64,000 nt of DNA. It comes from Cercis canadensis. Taxonomy: Eukaryota > Streptophyta > Magnoliopsida > Fabales > Fabaceae. Positions 1 to 12,901 of the stretch are shown here, one piece after another. Where the stretch lies: positions 39,076-103,075 of the forward strand of contig QAOA01004544.1 of assembly GCA_003255065.1 (NCBI GenBank), read 5' to 3'. Both the position numbers and the translations under genes were made by a program. The stretch's first letter is position 1; every line of letters begins with the position of its first letter. The notes beneath the pieces are model-generated. The model was not told the DNA's origin. It saw only the letters and a program-made list of their open reading frames with translations, and searched no databases.

Positions 1-1290
1 TTCAGTATCTGGTTATTGGTTTGGTCTCAAATAAAAAAGCTAGGTGTTATTTTTTTTTTCTTTTTTGTTCAGAAAAGTATCTACAGGTACGGATTGGGGA
101 ATGCAATAGAAAGGAAAAAATAATGTCTAATTTATGCTTCGTTAAAATTGTCATGCAAACCATGAGAAAAATTAGCTTGAAAAAGCTGCACATAGAATTT
201 TCATAGAAGTTGGTCTTTTGGGGAAAAATCATGAGTGGCGGGGAAGGTCCCTGTTGACTCATTTGTGCCCAAAATGACTTGCAGAGCCATGGAAGCACAG
301 GTATAGGATGTATAGATTGTCACCTGAAATTATGTTGCTGAAGCCAGTATATGAGGCCCATTATGATGACTCCTTTTTGTAACTATAAATCTGGAGGATT
401 ATCAACCTTAGTATTCTTTTCCTCTTCTTGTTATTTGCTTATTTGATTTGCAAGGCAGTTGCATGATACCCACCTGATTGATGTATTACTGTCTGGTTTA
501 AGTTGTTGGTTTTATTGCCTCTATGAATGATATCTTTTTTGCTTTGTGTTATTAGTGCTTTAATCAGATATTAGCAAACAATTTCCCGGTATCTTATTAT
601 CTTGTATATATGTATTTTGGTCTCTTCAAATAATTACTTTTTCTCATTCTGGTTTTAATCTTTGTTACATCCAAAATTTCCTCTAAATTATATCTCGTAG
701 CTTTATCTTTTTTCAGACTTTCAAACCAATTTGATAAATTTGAACTATCATTTGGTTTTCTCATCTTAAGAGAACAAAAAATTGAACAATTTGTTCACAT
801 ATTTGTCTTGTTCCTTTTTTTTCTCTCCCTCTTTTGGCACAATGCTTATCAACTGTATCTCAGTTTAATATTTTCTTATGTTACTATCATTGCTTTTCCC
901 ATGGAGCTTGCTGCTTGTGCCACTTGATCTGATAACTTTATAATCAAATTGCTTTACTTTTTCATTTCTAGTTTGTTTGAATTAAATGACAAAAATGTAG
1001 TACTTCCAAAGGAATGATATACATGATTTTTTTACCTTCATATCTCCAAGAGTGAAATTGTGAAAATTGTCTGAAATAATTGTTATCGAGTGTTGAACCT
1101 GTTTTCTTGACTACAGTTAGGATTGTTCTGAAAGTGCTGAAATATGACTCTACTAAGTAAGAAGGGACTGATTCAAGGCTCATCGTGTCTTTTTTCTTTA
1201 GTATTTCCCACTTCAACTTTGTCTTATTTTGTATCTTTGATATTGAAGGGCGTCTTATGGTTTGAATTATTAGATGGCCTCCTAACCCAG
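1..1290. other. Intronic or intergenic DNA upstream of the thioredoxin exon
   Basis: This AT-rich stretch precedes the thioredoxin exon and probably holds one or more of its introns. The transit-peptide exon was not recognised and may lie left of the window. A possible exon ending at about 297, just before a GTATAGG donor-like site, is seen but cannot be tied to a protein. Nothing else is supported. Confidence 0.4.
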
Positions 1291-1630
1291 TAAAGTTGAA
1301 TTTGTGGCAGCTACACCAGTTACCAAAGACTTGTGGGAAAATTCGATTCTGAACAGTGAAACCCCAGTCCTTGTGGAATTCTATGCCAGTTGGTGTGGCC
1401 CGTGCAGGATGGTACACCGGGTAATTGATGAGATTGCAACAGAGTATGCTGGGAAGCTTAAATGCTTTGTACTCAACACAGACAATGATTTGCAAATTGC
1501 TGAAGACTACGAAATTAAGGCTGTACCAGTGGTTTTATTGTTTAAAAATGGCCAGAAATGTGACACCGTAATTGGTACCATGCCAAAGGAGTTTTATGTA
1601 GCTGCCATTGAGAGGGTGCTCAAGTCCTAG
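1291..1630 (+). CDS. TRXM3: Thioredoxin m3-like, plastid (3' exon, partial gene)
   Basis: Last coding exon of an m-type chloroplast thioredoxin, a protein-disulfide reductase that uses a redox-active cysteine pair. The exon covers nearly the whole thioredoxin fold, including the active site WCGPC followed by RM, and the cis-proline motif in KAVPVV. It ends at TAG 1628-1630. An in-frame GTG at 1304 is not a start. The reading frame runs back to the acceptor CCCAG at 1286-1290, giving KVEF before VAAT; an alternative acceptor at 1309-1310 would shorten the exon slightly. The N-terminal transit peptide is missing from what I could identify. The sequence after the active site ([31 protein letters not shown]) resembles Arabidopsis TRX m3 more than TRX m1, m2 or m4; this is from family memory. 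The next gene, on the same strand, is the NYN/LOTUS protein. Confidence 0.85.
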
Positions 1631-2859
1631 ACATAGTTCTAGGGAGACAACTTCCCACTCCCAGTGAAGTTGAAAATTATTTCCCCATGCGCGTCTTGTG
1701 AATTTTTGCCTTGAATTTTCTGTAGGGTTATCAAATTACCTGACATTATTGAGTTTTCGTACATATTTTAGTGGCACACTTTCTTCCATAATAGGTGTGA
1801 GACTGATGAAGTAGTGATCCACCTTCCATCAATAACTTTTTTATTCTTGGAAGAAATCTTTTTAGGTACAATGACTTCCGCACTTGTTCTTTTGATTTGT
1901 AATTTGAACAGCATTTGTTTTTCCAATACTTGATACTGTTCTACAACTGCAATGCTACTTCATATTTTCTTCTTTTTATATTAGATCATACTTATTTTCT
2001 GTTTAATCAAAACCTGAACGTTGTGGTTTAGGGGATAACGTACAGGGAATCATATTTTTTTTTCGTAAACGTTTATTCTGAAATCAAATTCAGCTGTTAG
2101 CTTTGAGTAAGTATCATAAATAGATGAATAGATAAACAAAAAAGATATATCAATTTTAGAAAATATATGTTTTTCTCTTTAATTTATAATGTGTTCACTT
2201 ATGTACCCCTGAAGAATATGTAGCTTTTATTTATTTTCTTCTTTCATTAAACCAAAAAATAAAAAAGTGTTTTTTTTTTAATTTTTAATATTACTTATTA
2301 ATTATATAAGGCACATTCTAATTTACCCATTATTCTCTATTATTATAAAGAAAATCCTCAAGTTAGTTTCTTAATGTTTCAAAAATGATAACTATGTTAA
2401 TTCATTTATTTTATTTTCTTACAATAATAACTGTTTCTTATATTATACATTTTGCATGAAAAATAATTTTAGAAAATTGAGAGTAATTCTATTGCATTAG
2501 TTAAACTCACACTGTCAAACTCTACATAATTTTAACTTAAACTGAATTTATTTAATTTTTTTTTAAATGGTTCAAATTTTGTCAACTCAAATATTGTAAT
2601 ATTGCATGAGAGTTATTGGTATGTGTTAAAACATTTATAAATAAAAAAAAAATTGGCAAAAAAAAACTCAAACAATTTGTGGTGAAGTTATTCTTCGAAT
2701 TTTTTTGATATGAAGTTATTCTTACAATTTACGAATAGGAAATCTGAAATCATAGTGAAAGTAAAAGTAAAAGTAAAAATAAAAAAATAAATAAACAAAT
2801 GCTAGTGATAGGAGTCGGTGAAGTGGAACTGCCTCACGCTTCGATACACGGATCAGACT
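1631..2859. other. Spacer between thioredoxin and NYN genes
   Basis: The start holds the thioredoxin 3' UTR. The rest is very AT-rich with poly-A and poly-T tracts and no coding signal. The right end, near 2,760-2,890, is likely promoter and transcription-start DNA of the next gene, with a CT microsatellite. Confidence 0.5.
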
Positions 2860-2860
2860 C

Positions 2861-2880
2861 TCTCTCTCTCTCTCTTTCTG
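2861..2880 (+). repeat. CT microsatellite near the transcription start of the NYN gene
   Basis: A run of CT dinucleotides, interrupted at its end, lies about 1 kb before the start codon. Pyrimidine-rich tracts of this kind are common in plant core promoters and 5' leaders (known in general). A second CT-rich run follows at about 3,009-3,027. Confidence 0.7.
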
Positions 2881-3300
2881 TAGACTGACCGTAAAGTCTT
2901 GTAAAATTTGGCAATCATCCTAAACTAAAAATTTCTTTTCTCACAAAAACCCACGCCATACCCTATTATACTCTTTGCCGTAATCTTGTTCCTTCTTCCC
3001 CAGGTTTGCTCTCTCTCTCTCCCTCTCTAACTGTTTCCTTATTTATTATGCAATTTTTGATCATCCACGCATTTCTTCGAGAATCATCTTCGGGATTGAT
3101 TGATCATTCTTTGGCTTCTTCTTCCTCAGGATCTGAGTTTCCATGGCATAGTTGACAGGCCTGCCTGCTTCAGCTTTGGACTCGATATTAGCTACCCTTC
3201 CTCTTGTTCAGACTAATTAAGCTGCTTCTTTATCACTTGAGGGTTGCTTAATTGCCCCGGAACGCATCGAAGATTGTCGAATTACCTTCACTAACCATTG

Positions 3301-3867
3301 GTACTTATTTCATTAATCTTCTGCCTTGTTAGCGTTAGTTTTTAGGTTTTCCTTTTTTACTCTTTCTTCTGGAAGACTGTAATCTACCCCTTGAGAATAT
3401 AGTTTTTTAGCAAAAGCTGTCCGAGCAAAGCTGAAAATTTTGATCCGATTTGGTTCTAATCAAAGTAATTTCTGTTAAATAACATGTAAAGATAAACAAT
3501 TTGGAGGTAATTTCAATAACTCTGTCTGGGACAGCACCAAGTGATAATATATCATTATAGTTTTATGGATGTAATTAGGATCCCATATTTTCTTTATCAT
3601 TGATCAATATGGGATAAATGCAAGGTCTGGACTGTTGAGAATCATAAGGGAGAATAAAGTTGAGAAATCAATGTATGCTTTGAGTATCTTGTCAACTACA
3701 ATCTATTAAGTAGATCAACTGCGTCAGCTTTCGTGGTACCCAGGCACCTCTGCTCTCTGATCAAGTGTTTTTCAATTTTCATTACTGCATTGGTTTGCCT
3801 TTGGTGATAGTTCCTATTTCTGGAATTCTGAGACTCTTGACTTGATAGTTTACTCGATTCTGTGCAG
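3301..3867 (+). other. 5'-UTR intron of the NYN/LOTUS gene
   Basis: A donor after CCATTG (GTACTT at 3301) and an acceptor TGTGCAG ending at 3867 bracket an intron just ahead of the start codon at 3890. A further upstream intron between about 3004 and 3129 is possible (acceptor TTCCTCAG). Both are inferred from splice consensus only. Confidence 0.55.
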
Positions 3868-3889
3868 GAACTTCTGATTTTCTACTGAA

Positions 3890-5482
3890 ATGATGAATAC
3901 ACCAAATAAATCAACATCCACAGTATCTTCAGACTCCTTGGAACAGAAGGGGAAAAATATGACCGAGCCGAATGCAAACATGCTTCAATCACCATTAAAC
4001 CAACAACTTCGTAGTTCCTCCGATGGTCCAGTGGCTATCCTTTGGGATATTGAAAACTGTCCTGTTCCAAGTGATGTCCGCCCTGAAGATGTAGCTGGTA
4101 ATATAAGAATGGCTTTGCGGGTGCATCCAGTAATTAAAGGAGCAGTTATGATGTTTTCTGCTTATGGGGATTTCAATGCCTTCCCCAGGCGGCTAAGGGA
4201 GGGCTGTCAAAGAACTGGTGTCAAACTCATTGATGTTCCCAATGGGAGAAAGGATGCTGCTGACAAAGCCATCTTGGTTGACATGTTCTTGTTTGCCCTT
4301 GACAACCGTCCCCCTTCTTCTATTATGCTGATATCTGGAGATGTTGATTTTGCCCCAGCACTTCACATTCTCGGTCAAAGGGGATACACTGTAATTCTCG
4401 TCATCCCTTCTGGAGTAGGCGTTTCATCTGCCCTTAGCAATGCTGGCAAATTTGTCTGGGACTGGCCTAGTGTGGCTCGTGGTGAAGGTTTTGTTCCCCC
4501 GTCAAAGGCTTTAGTGCCACCTCGTATGGGTCCAAATGAAATTGCTGGATATCTTATGGGGTTCCATATCAATGACAACCCAGATGGACAAAATGAAGAA
4601 GAAGCAATAGTTTATAGAGGGATCTCACAGAGCTATTATAACTCCAGGGATTTCTCAGTAGTATCACAATCTCTTTCTGAATTCAACAATGGTACCTCTA
4701 ATGTATCTAGTTTTCCAACAACTTTTAGGTCACACAGCCTTCCATCTGGATTGACCGAGGTTTCAGGAGGACCTATGTCATCGAGTGACCAAAATGAATG
4801 CCCATTGTGGGTACAGCCTGGGGATTTAAATGGTCTTAAAGGCCAGCTGGTCAGGTTACTTGAACTTTCTGGAGGATGCCTACCTCTGACCCAAGTTCCA
4901 GCGGAGTACCAGAAACTTTTTGGAAGGCCTCTTTATCTATCTGAATACGGGGCGTTCAAACTCGTGAATCTTTTCAAGAAGATGGGTGACACCATGGCTG
5001 TAGAAGGGAAAGGGCATCGAAAATTTGTATATCTTCGAAACTGGAAAGCAGGCCCAAGTGCCCCCCCTTTGGCCCTGGCAAGAAAAGAGAAGAAAGGAAA
5101 GGGGGTTCAGGATGAGAATGTGGATGTTGTCAATGGTGGTTGCTCTTCGGATGAGTTCTCAGATGAGGAAAGAGTAGTCATAGAAGAGCATGATGAGCAA
5201 AGTAGCATAGGAAAGGGTCATCAGGGAAGAGCAGCCAGATGTGAAATTGATGACGTTGAGCAGTTCAAGCACGAGCTGCAAGAGATTCTAGTCAGCTATT
5301 CTTGTCGAATATTTTTAGGTTGTTTTGAGGCAATATACCAGCAGCGGTACAAGAAACCACTGGAATACCAGAGATTTGGTGTGGACAAGTTGGAGGATTT
5401 AATTGAGAAAGTGAGAGATGTGGTAGTATTGCATGAAGAACCAGGAAGCAAGAGGAAGTTCCTAACTGCTGTTGGTGGGTAG
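3890..5482 (+). CDS. NYN-domain putative endoribonuclease with LOTUS/OST-HTH domains (530 aa)
   Basis: A single coding exon of 530 aa. Residues about 46-190 form a NYN (PIN-like) nuclease domain of the limkain-b1/MARF1 group: it opens with VAILWDIENCPVP (D53, N56), continues with KDAADKAI (D122, D125) and has the SGDVDF strand (D151, D153). These acidic residues are those expected to hold the metal, so the nuclease looks intact. A LOTUS/OST-HTH domain follows at about 313-385 (LKGQLVRLLE to KFVYLRN), then an acidic linker rich in D and E. A second, weaker LOTUS-like unit lies at 457-527. The linker from 235 to 310 is Ser-rich and low in structure. LOTUS domains bind RNA or RNA helicases in animals (known), so RNA decay or silencing is plausible but inferred. 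ATG 3890 is the first ATG of the frame and follows a 5'-UTR intron. Arabidopsis relatives are annotated as 'putative endonuclease or glycosyl hydrolase'. Confidence 0.88.
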   Translation: MMNTPNKSTSTVSSDSLEQKGKNMTEPNANMLQSPLNQQLRSSSDGPVAILWDIENCPVPSDVRPEDVAGNIRMALRVHPVIKGAVMMFSAYGDFNAFPRRLREGCQRTGVKLIDVPNGRKDAADKAILVDMFLFALDNRPPSSIMLISGDVDFAPALHILGQRGYTVILVIPSGVGVSSALSNAGKFVWDWPSVARGEGFVPPSKALVPPRMGPNEIAGYLMGFHINDNPDGQNEEEAIVYRGISQSYYNSRDFSVVSQSLSEFNNGTSNVSSFPTTFRSHSLPSGLTEVSGGPMSSSDQNECPLWVQPGDLNGLKGQLVRLLELSGGCLPLTQVPAEYQKLFGRPLYLSEYGAFKLVNLFKKMGDTMAVEGKGHRKFVYLRNWKAGPSAPPLALARKEKKGKGVQDENVDVVNGGCSSDEFSDEERVVIEEHDEQSSIGKGHQGRAARCEIDDVEQFKHELQEILVSYSCRIFLGCFEAIYQQRYKKPLEYQRFGVDKLEDLIEKVRDVVVLHEEPGSKRKFLTAVGG

Positions 5483-6271
5483 AAAACTTAGGTAGGCGAC
5501 TACTATTTCTTTCAAGAATGTGTGTTTAACTTCAAAGTATTCTTGATGAGTGATCAGGATATGCTTGTTTCTCTAGCAGCCTCCTCCTTTTCATTTTTTT
5601 TTCTCTCTCGTCTTGTGAAGATGATATGCAGGGCGCATGTGTATTTTTTTTCGTCACTGTGTCCTGCATGGATTTGAATCTGTTTTAAAATTTCCTTTGT
5701 ACCCATTCCCAACCTCTGTAACTAATCAACTACTTATAGGAGTAGGAGACATGCTTGTAAAGTGACTTTGTGCTATTTTGTATTTCATCAATATACAATA
5801 TAAATATTGAGCAAAGTTCTATTTGTTTTTGTATGTATTCAATGAGGCAATAATTTCGTTTAATCTCTTTTGTCCTTACCATCAGTTTACAATTACTCAA
5901 AGCAGTGACCTTGTAACAAGAGAAAGGCTTTACACATGCGAGCGCCGGGCACATGTATACATGCGCGAGGTGCCGCCTCTTTAATTTTATGACAGATGAA
6001 CCCCAGAAAAGAAAGTCGCATGCCTAAACTTGAATCACTTTTTAATGATAGTATAACTGAATATTACTCATGTTTCCTTAGTTTAGCTTCTTGCAAGTAC
6101 ATGCCGATGTGGATGATTGAAGCAAAATCACTATATGTCTCATCTCATCCAAAATTGTAACATATGGACACTTTACAATTCTTCCTACTTCTAAAAAAAG
6201 GGACAAATTTTTTAAGGTCAGTATAGGAGAAATTCCAGTTATTTTGCTGCAGCTGATGAACATTGATTGTC
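5483..6271. other. Convergent 3' spacer between NYN gene and receptor kinase
   Basis: This stretch holds the two 3' UTRs facing each other. It is pyrimidine-rich after the NYN stop and otherwise AT-rich. Small reading frames here overlap the kinase 3' end in other frames and are not supported as genes. Confidence 0.5.
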
Positions 6272-9200
6272 TCAGACTGAGAATATATTTGGAGGGGATT
6301 GTGGGGAGCCCGTCTCGAGTAAAAAGCTTCTGCTGCAATATGACCGAGATGTACTTGAAGAAGAAGCAAGATATCTTCCGTCCCCACTGTGAAAAATTGC
6401 CTCATTTCTGCGTATTTTTCCCTTGCTTCTTCTGCCTCTCTGCTGATTTCCTTCATATTCTTCGTTTTCTACAGCTTCTATAAACCCACTGTGCATGGGT
6501 TCTGAGGTCTCGTACAGAAGCCTAAGGACCTGTTTTATTGAAGGCCTTTCCCTGCCTTCTCTCTGTGTGCACCATCCTACTATGGATACCACCGTTTGGA
6601 GCTGATCCAAGTCAAAAGACTCCCTGACATTGGGATCCACTAGCTCCATCAACCTTGTTTCTGATTCCATGTAAGGTTGGGCCCATTCTACCAAGTTCTT
6701 ATTATCTTGAATTGCTCTTCTTCCCGTCACAATTTCCAATAATAGCACACCAAAACTGTATATGTCGCTCTTCTCAGTGAGCTCTTGAGTAACTACATAT
6801 TCAGGATCCATATAACCTGAATTGCATTTAACATCCCGATTTCATCAATGTTATTGAGAAATCCTGCTGAACCAGACGTCTTCCGTAAAAAGAAACAAAA
6901 CAAAAAGACAAGAACAGAATTTTTATACCTGGAGTACCGCGGATATCAGTATTTACCGGTTCAAAACAGATAGAGCCATCTTTTGATGCATGTGCAAGAC
7001 CAAAATCAGCTACCTGCAAAATGAAGCAATAGAGGAAAAAATAATTTTTAGAATCGCATTATTCACATATAACATCTGATCAAATTTGCAATGCAACAGT
7101 TATTCAACCTTTGCAACAAAATTCTCATCAAGTAAAATATTGCTAGACTTAATGTCTCTGTGGCACAGAGGAGGATCACAATAGAAATGAAGGTACTCCT
7201 GCATGTGAAACAGAAAATGAGAATGAGGGGGGGAAACCCCAAAATACAAACAAAAAGAAAATGAATAAAAAGAAGTAGACAATTCTGATAATGTCTGAAA
7301 CCAAACCAATCAATCAAACTCGAGAAATTACCAGTGCATTAGCCACGTCAATGGCAATTTGGATTCTAGTTCGCCAACTTAGAGGTGTTTTACCAGGGGC
7401 TGTACACACATGAGATCAAATTCAATAAAATGAATGACAGAACATTAAGGGCTTAATAATAGACACAAGAAGCTATTCCATTGATCTGTGTTTCTCAATA
7501 ACTTTAAATCATAATTTGATGCATAGTGTAAATTATTGTGATTATTGTGTGGTATTGCTGAAGCAAAACATGCTTCCAAGGAAAGATCCACATGAACATG
7601 CATACATTCACATCAGGGAGGGGGGCAGTTCCCTTTGTAACCAAATCAAATATACACTACTGGACAGTATATAGATATTGAGAGGCATACAATGAAGATG
7701 ATCTTTCAAGCTTCCATTATCCATGTACTCATACATCAGAAACCTGCCATGAGAAATGCAGAAGAATTGATTTGCTGGTATATGACGACAAAGCACAAAT
7801 GTATGGACTCACAGAAAGATACCTCTCATGTTTTTTAATGCAAAAACCTCTTAGAGAGACAAGATGCCGATGATGCAGCCGAGCAAGAAGCTCGATTTCT
7901 CTGCAGAACTCTTCCTCCCCCTGCTCGGACACTTTGTTCATCCGCTTCACTGCTGCCACTAGTCCATCACTAAAATGAGCTTTGTACACTGTTCCAAATC
8001 CTCCTTGTCCAATTATGGTGCTGAAATTCTCTGTTGCCTTCTTTATTTCCCTGTAGTTAAATTTCCGGAACGTAGATGACAGACCTGCATAAAACCCCCC
8101 TAATGGTAAACCTAGAAGGAAAGGAGGAAAAAAAAATACAAAAAGCTGTTTGCATACACTACTGATAAGAAAGAAACTAAGCAGAATTATAACCATACCT
8201 TCCTGAAATTTCCATGTTGCACTAGGAGGTAAGCCTTTTGAAGAGGCTTTACCTAAATTATCAGGCCCCTCTAGCTCTCTGCTTTTCTGACGTATTAGAA
8301 CTATCAATACTGTGAGCAACACAACAGCCACAGCTGTGACGGCAATACCAATACCTGGAATTAATGTCAAGTGGTATGAACGGTGGGATCCCTTGAGGGG
8401 CACACCTAACAACAATTGACTAGGGCTATCAGCAACCAGTGGACTTGGAGAGGCCTCCGGAGTTGGCAAAGATGGGGATGGCTCTGAAGCTATTACAGTT
8501 GAACACGATCAGTCAAGTTTTACTCAATTCATAACAGGACACAGACTTCATTGCATGTGTTATAAGAATATTCAGCTGGGTAGGGAAAAAGAATGATCGG
8601 TCATCTGGCACACATTATTGGATGAAACTAGTATTTATCCAGTCAGTCCCATGTAAAATTCAGCTCTGGAAAGAACTTTGATTGCCTATTTTTACAAAAA
8701 CAAGAACCTTGACATACACATACATATAGCTTGAGGTTTCGCAACTGTGCTTATTTTAGTGGCATCCTGGCAGGCAATGATGAAGGGAACAATGTATAAC
8801 AACTGAAGTACACAACTTACCAAATTTTATCAACTTCACATTTTACTTCAGAAAGACAATAAAAAATATGTCTTATGCAGATAATTTGGCCATGCTTTAG
8901 CATAAACACATGGACATGGTCAAACACAGATAGAGAGAACTAGCATCACAAGAATTTTCTTGCCAAAGCTTAACTTACCAGGAGGCACAAGAAGTCCTTG
9001 AACTCCAAAGAAACAGCTTGCGATGTCAACAGTAGATCTTGCATCGACTTGGCTTGCCAGTGCAGCAAAGGTTGCATCACGACATGTACTCAGTGTGATA
9101 TTATCTACTTCAATTCCTATTGCATGATGTAGGTAACCAATGCCAGCATTTAAGCACTTCTTGCATTTGCTTTCCTCTACAAGTGGAGCTTTGCAATTTC

Positions 9201-10864
9201 CCATGACCTCCATAAATCTGGGAGACTGCAGCATCTGCGTGACAGTATTTCGACCCTTACACTCATAATTGATGGGAATTTTTGTCCCAAAACCACAAAA
9301 AACTGTTGCATTTCGTGGAACTCCATACAGCTGCAACGTCTCAGATATGGTCTGGAGGCAGATATCAGAAGCATTTGGAGCGACCCCCAGGTTGCTTGTT
9401 GCATTTGCATAACGAGCAACAGAAACTGCAATATTAGCGTTAATGTAGCGGCAACATTTCCCTCTGTCACCTTGGTTAGAGCATATAGACGATGCCAGTG
9501 TAAAGTTTGAACCACTAAAATCCAAAGGGCAATCTGCAAATGCAGCAGAATTATCAGAGATCGCTAAGTCTCATTTTATAATCCATCATCATTCACCGGT
9601 AATAACTAACTCTTCCCACCAGTGCATGGAAAAGTTTGACCAATAATGTTAAACATGATGACCTTAATAAGATGCTACTTCTTGGACCACATTTAGAATG
9701 GTAGAGATCTATGCCCCCAAGAAAAATTTCAAGCCTTGGTGCTTGCCATTCTTGCCGTATTAGTGCTGAACACAACTTTTTTTACTTTTAATTTTTCGTT
9801 TTATAAAAATAGGTCGCAGATGAGGTTTTTGGCCCATACTTAAGTCATAGTTTCCAGTGAATAAATCTTATATATGGAAAAATATTGTGTAAAAGACCAC
9901 CTAACTTAATGAAATGACTTGGCTACTGAATAGGAGTTCAGTCACAGCTCTTAATCTAATGTTCGCAATCATACATATTACTTGAGAAAACCATATATTA
10001 GAAAATTACCAACCACATGTGGGGAGGAACATAAATGAGAATATGGTAACATAAAAGACTGAAAATAACATGACTTTATAAATTCTATTTCACTTTAGAA
10101 CATATTATATTAAGGCGTAAAAAGCTCTTGAATTTACATATTATCCTTCGCAAAACAATATTAAGAGAGTAGGACATTCCATATATTCATCAAAATACTT
10201 AGATTAGATAATACCGTATTTACCAATATAAAGCACATCAGGGAAGATACACAGGGCTTTTCAGCGGTTATATCTACTCACTGATATTAGATTAAATGTG
10301 GGACAAATGTCAATACCGTTCAGGTACTAACCCACGGTCCACAAATTTCACAGTTGGACTTGAGTAAAAGCTGTTATTTTCTAGGCATGTACATTTGAGT
10401 GTAGTGCAATTTCGATTTTTATCTCATCATTCTTGTCTCAAGGGTTTCAATCTTCAAACTCTCGTTATGTTTGCAAATGACTTAGCATACTTCTCAGACC
10501 TGCCTTCAGGCAAAGCTTTACAAATGACTCTAAGTTCAGACTATGATTAGGTCATCAGCATAAAGGGGTAAGCAATCATAACTACTAGAAATGTGCAAAT
10601 GCAGCAAAAATATCAAATAGAGAAGAACCGCTGAAATAGGCCATAGGAAAGGCCGTAAAAATTGGTTTTTGATAATGGGAATAGAGAAGAACCAAGCAAT
10701 AAATGCATTATTTTCTCTACTCCCCAAAAAAAGCTCAAGCCTAGAGGATGATAAAGCATAGCTAAGAAAGGAAAGAAGTATTCAATGAACTAACCGGCCA
10801 TCATTAGAGGAAGCTGCATTCCGAGAAATGCCAACAAGCCAAAGGAGACAACCCCGCACACCAT
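6272..10864 (-). CDS. Receptor-like protein kinase with SPARK-type ectodomain (At1g49730-like), 9 exons, 670 aa
   Basis: Spliced from nine exons, 5' to 3': 10864-10795, 9533-8979, 8483-8199, 8084-7823, 7743-7691, 7399-7332, 7198-7109, 7013-6929, 6816-6272. All junctions are GT-AG and the phases join to 670 codons plus TGA. Residues 1-23 are a signal peptide (hydrophobic core [12 protein letters not shown]). The ectodomain, about 24-208, is Cys-rich ([24 protein letters not shown]) and matches the SPARK region of At1g49730-type kinases. A Pro/Ser-rich stem precedes a transmembrane helix at 249-272. The kinase has its Gly loop GQGGFGTVY at 329-337, Lys350, HRDIKSSN at 444-451 and DFG at 464-466, so it is a complete RD kinase, with GTPGYMDPEY in the activation segment. 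The ligand is unknown. The short C-terminal tail is basic and Ser-rich. Other short frames across this locus are exon fragments read into introns. Confidence 0.92.
9534..10794 (-). other. Long first intron of the receptor kinase
   Basis: A 1,261-bp intron separates the signal-peptide exon from the ectodomain exon. The split codon G|AT gives Asp24. The donor is CCG/GTTAGT and the acceptor TTTGCAG. I see no embedded gene in it. Confidence 0.85.
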
Positions 10865-12901
10865 AGTCGAGTTGAAGCAGAAGAAGCTCAGCACAGAAAG
10901 AAAGAGAAAAAAGGAAAGGGCTTGAAGGCACAGTACGAACGACCATGTATTGGTAATGGTATATTAGCCCATTATAGGGAACACAATAATAAGTGAGACA
11001 GTAGCAAGGGTGAGTGCGACTGTGCCTGTGCGTGCGAGAGAGAGTGATTTAGACTATAGAGCCTCGAGGGTTTTCTTCCACTCCGAAATCTGAATAAGCC
11101 ACTTGGGTCCTCGTATACTGTAATTAATTTCTAAATAAATGTGTACCGATGAAGGAAAGGGGTGGACCCGGAATCAATCACATTGTGCCTTCTCTTCTAG
11201 TTGTGGGCTTCATGCCTTCAACTTCACCAGCTTCAGATTCCAGAGAAGGGGCCAAGTAAGAAGCGACACCCTTTTTGTGATGTCATGTTATGTGATCTTA
11301 TTGTATTATTTCACTCAATAGTATGTCTTCAACTACATAAATGTGTGATAAAGGACGATTAATTCATATAAAATAAAACACTGACATGGATAAAACATAA
11401 AAATTGAAGCTTTATCAGCTCGCATTGCACTCTTCTTTCTTAATTCTAAAACTTTTGAGACTTAACAGTCAAATAGTTTTGTTAATGAAGCCATTAACTT
11501 TAATGAATGATTGAGCTTATGTTTTTCTAATATTTTAAATTTGGGTAAGCTTTGCCAAAACAGGTTGTCACAGGCTCAACAACTCAGAGGTTTAGAAGTC
11601 CCACCACCTACTAAGACTATGAACTTGGCAGAATGTGAGGTTCTGTGGGACCTATGCATGTTATGTTGTGTTAACTTGAGCATGTATGTTAGGCCACTGG
11701 TTTCTTTTTTGGTGATGGATGCTGCTCGGTATTTTGGATCCTTATGGTTTATGTACTAATTAAATGTTCAAGTATCTTATAGAATCTTAACAAATTTTAC
11801 GACCAAAAAAACAAAGAATCTTAACAAATTGTAATATTGATTAATGTGCCCGGTAAGATTGTTTAGGGAAAAGAAAATGCCAACAAGATCTGATCAACAT
11901 AATTTAGATAAAATCAGATAAAAAAAAATAGATATAATATGTTTTTTTTTTTTTTGCTGAAATAAATATAATATATGTTCAGATACCTGATTTATGTTTT
12001 CGCAAGATGAATGAAAATTGCAAACTCATCTCCAGGTCCAAGGCCATATTCAACGAGAGCCCAAAACTCAGCATGAGGTTTGGGAATCAGCCATTGAAAA
12101 AAAAAAGGACCATCAAGACAATGGACCAAATTAACATATCCTTTTTATTATGACTGGAATAAAAAAGAATCTCCTTTCATTTAAGACCCAAAACAAGATT
12201 TCTGCATAAAATGTAATATTTCATTTGCAAACACCACATTACAAAATTTTATTGTATGGCTGAAAATGAAATAGTAGCTTTCTCCTGCAAACAAGAAGTG
12301 AATCATTTTTAGAAAACAAAGGGCGGCAGGGATGACAACCGTATGCCAATTTTTATCTTTTGAGTCTTTTGACAAAGGGAAAAAACATGGTTACGTTACT
12401 CTTGATGTCATATAATAATTGAATAATGTTTTTTAATTGCTTATGGTTCTTTTTTTTTGGGAGGGGAGGGGGAAAGGGAGGCTTAGTTAGATTATTGATA
12501 CTCACAACTATTTTTTAACGACAATTGACCCCAGGAATTGCTTTTATTAGCTACCTCCTAAATGGGATGGAACAAAGGAATTGGAGGCAAAAGACAAAAT
12601 TTATGCATTAAAAAACTGAGCCATAGTCGCTTAGAGTGCACTAAAAACCTATTCTAAAACAAAAGAAGGTGCATTAGTATTCATTGGCATATCTCAGGAG
12701 CAAAAGTTCAACAATTAAAAGGTTAAAGCATTAAGCAAAAAAGGAAAAAAGACGAATTAAAAATAGGGAAACGTGTATGCACAAAATATAGAAGTGTGAA
12801 ACAAATAAGGATTTATATTCTTACCATGCAAATATTTGAAGTATGATTTCCAACCCCACCATTATCCAGTGTTCTTTTCCAAAGAGAACCCAGAATTGCC
12901 G
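10865..12901. other. Divergent promoter region between receptor kinase and PLC-X pair
   Basis: The left part, to about 11,060, is the kinase leader and promoter on the minus strand, with a short GA-rich run near 11,036. The remainder is AT-rich with poly-A and poly-T tracts. The longest frames, such as 11,511-11,759, have no recognisable protein and poor codon character. Confidence 0.5.

Noticed and set aside
2861-3027. CT-rich repeats as a spaced array of the CRISPR kind
   Set aside because: They are simple dinucleotide runs in a eukaryotic promoter, without unique spacers.
11511-11759. 82-codon open frame as a small gene
   Set aside because: No recognisable family, weak codon character and no splice partners; open frames of this length occur by chance in this window.
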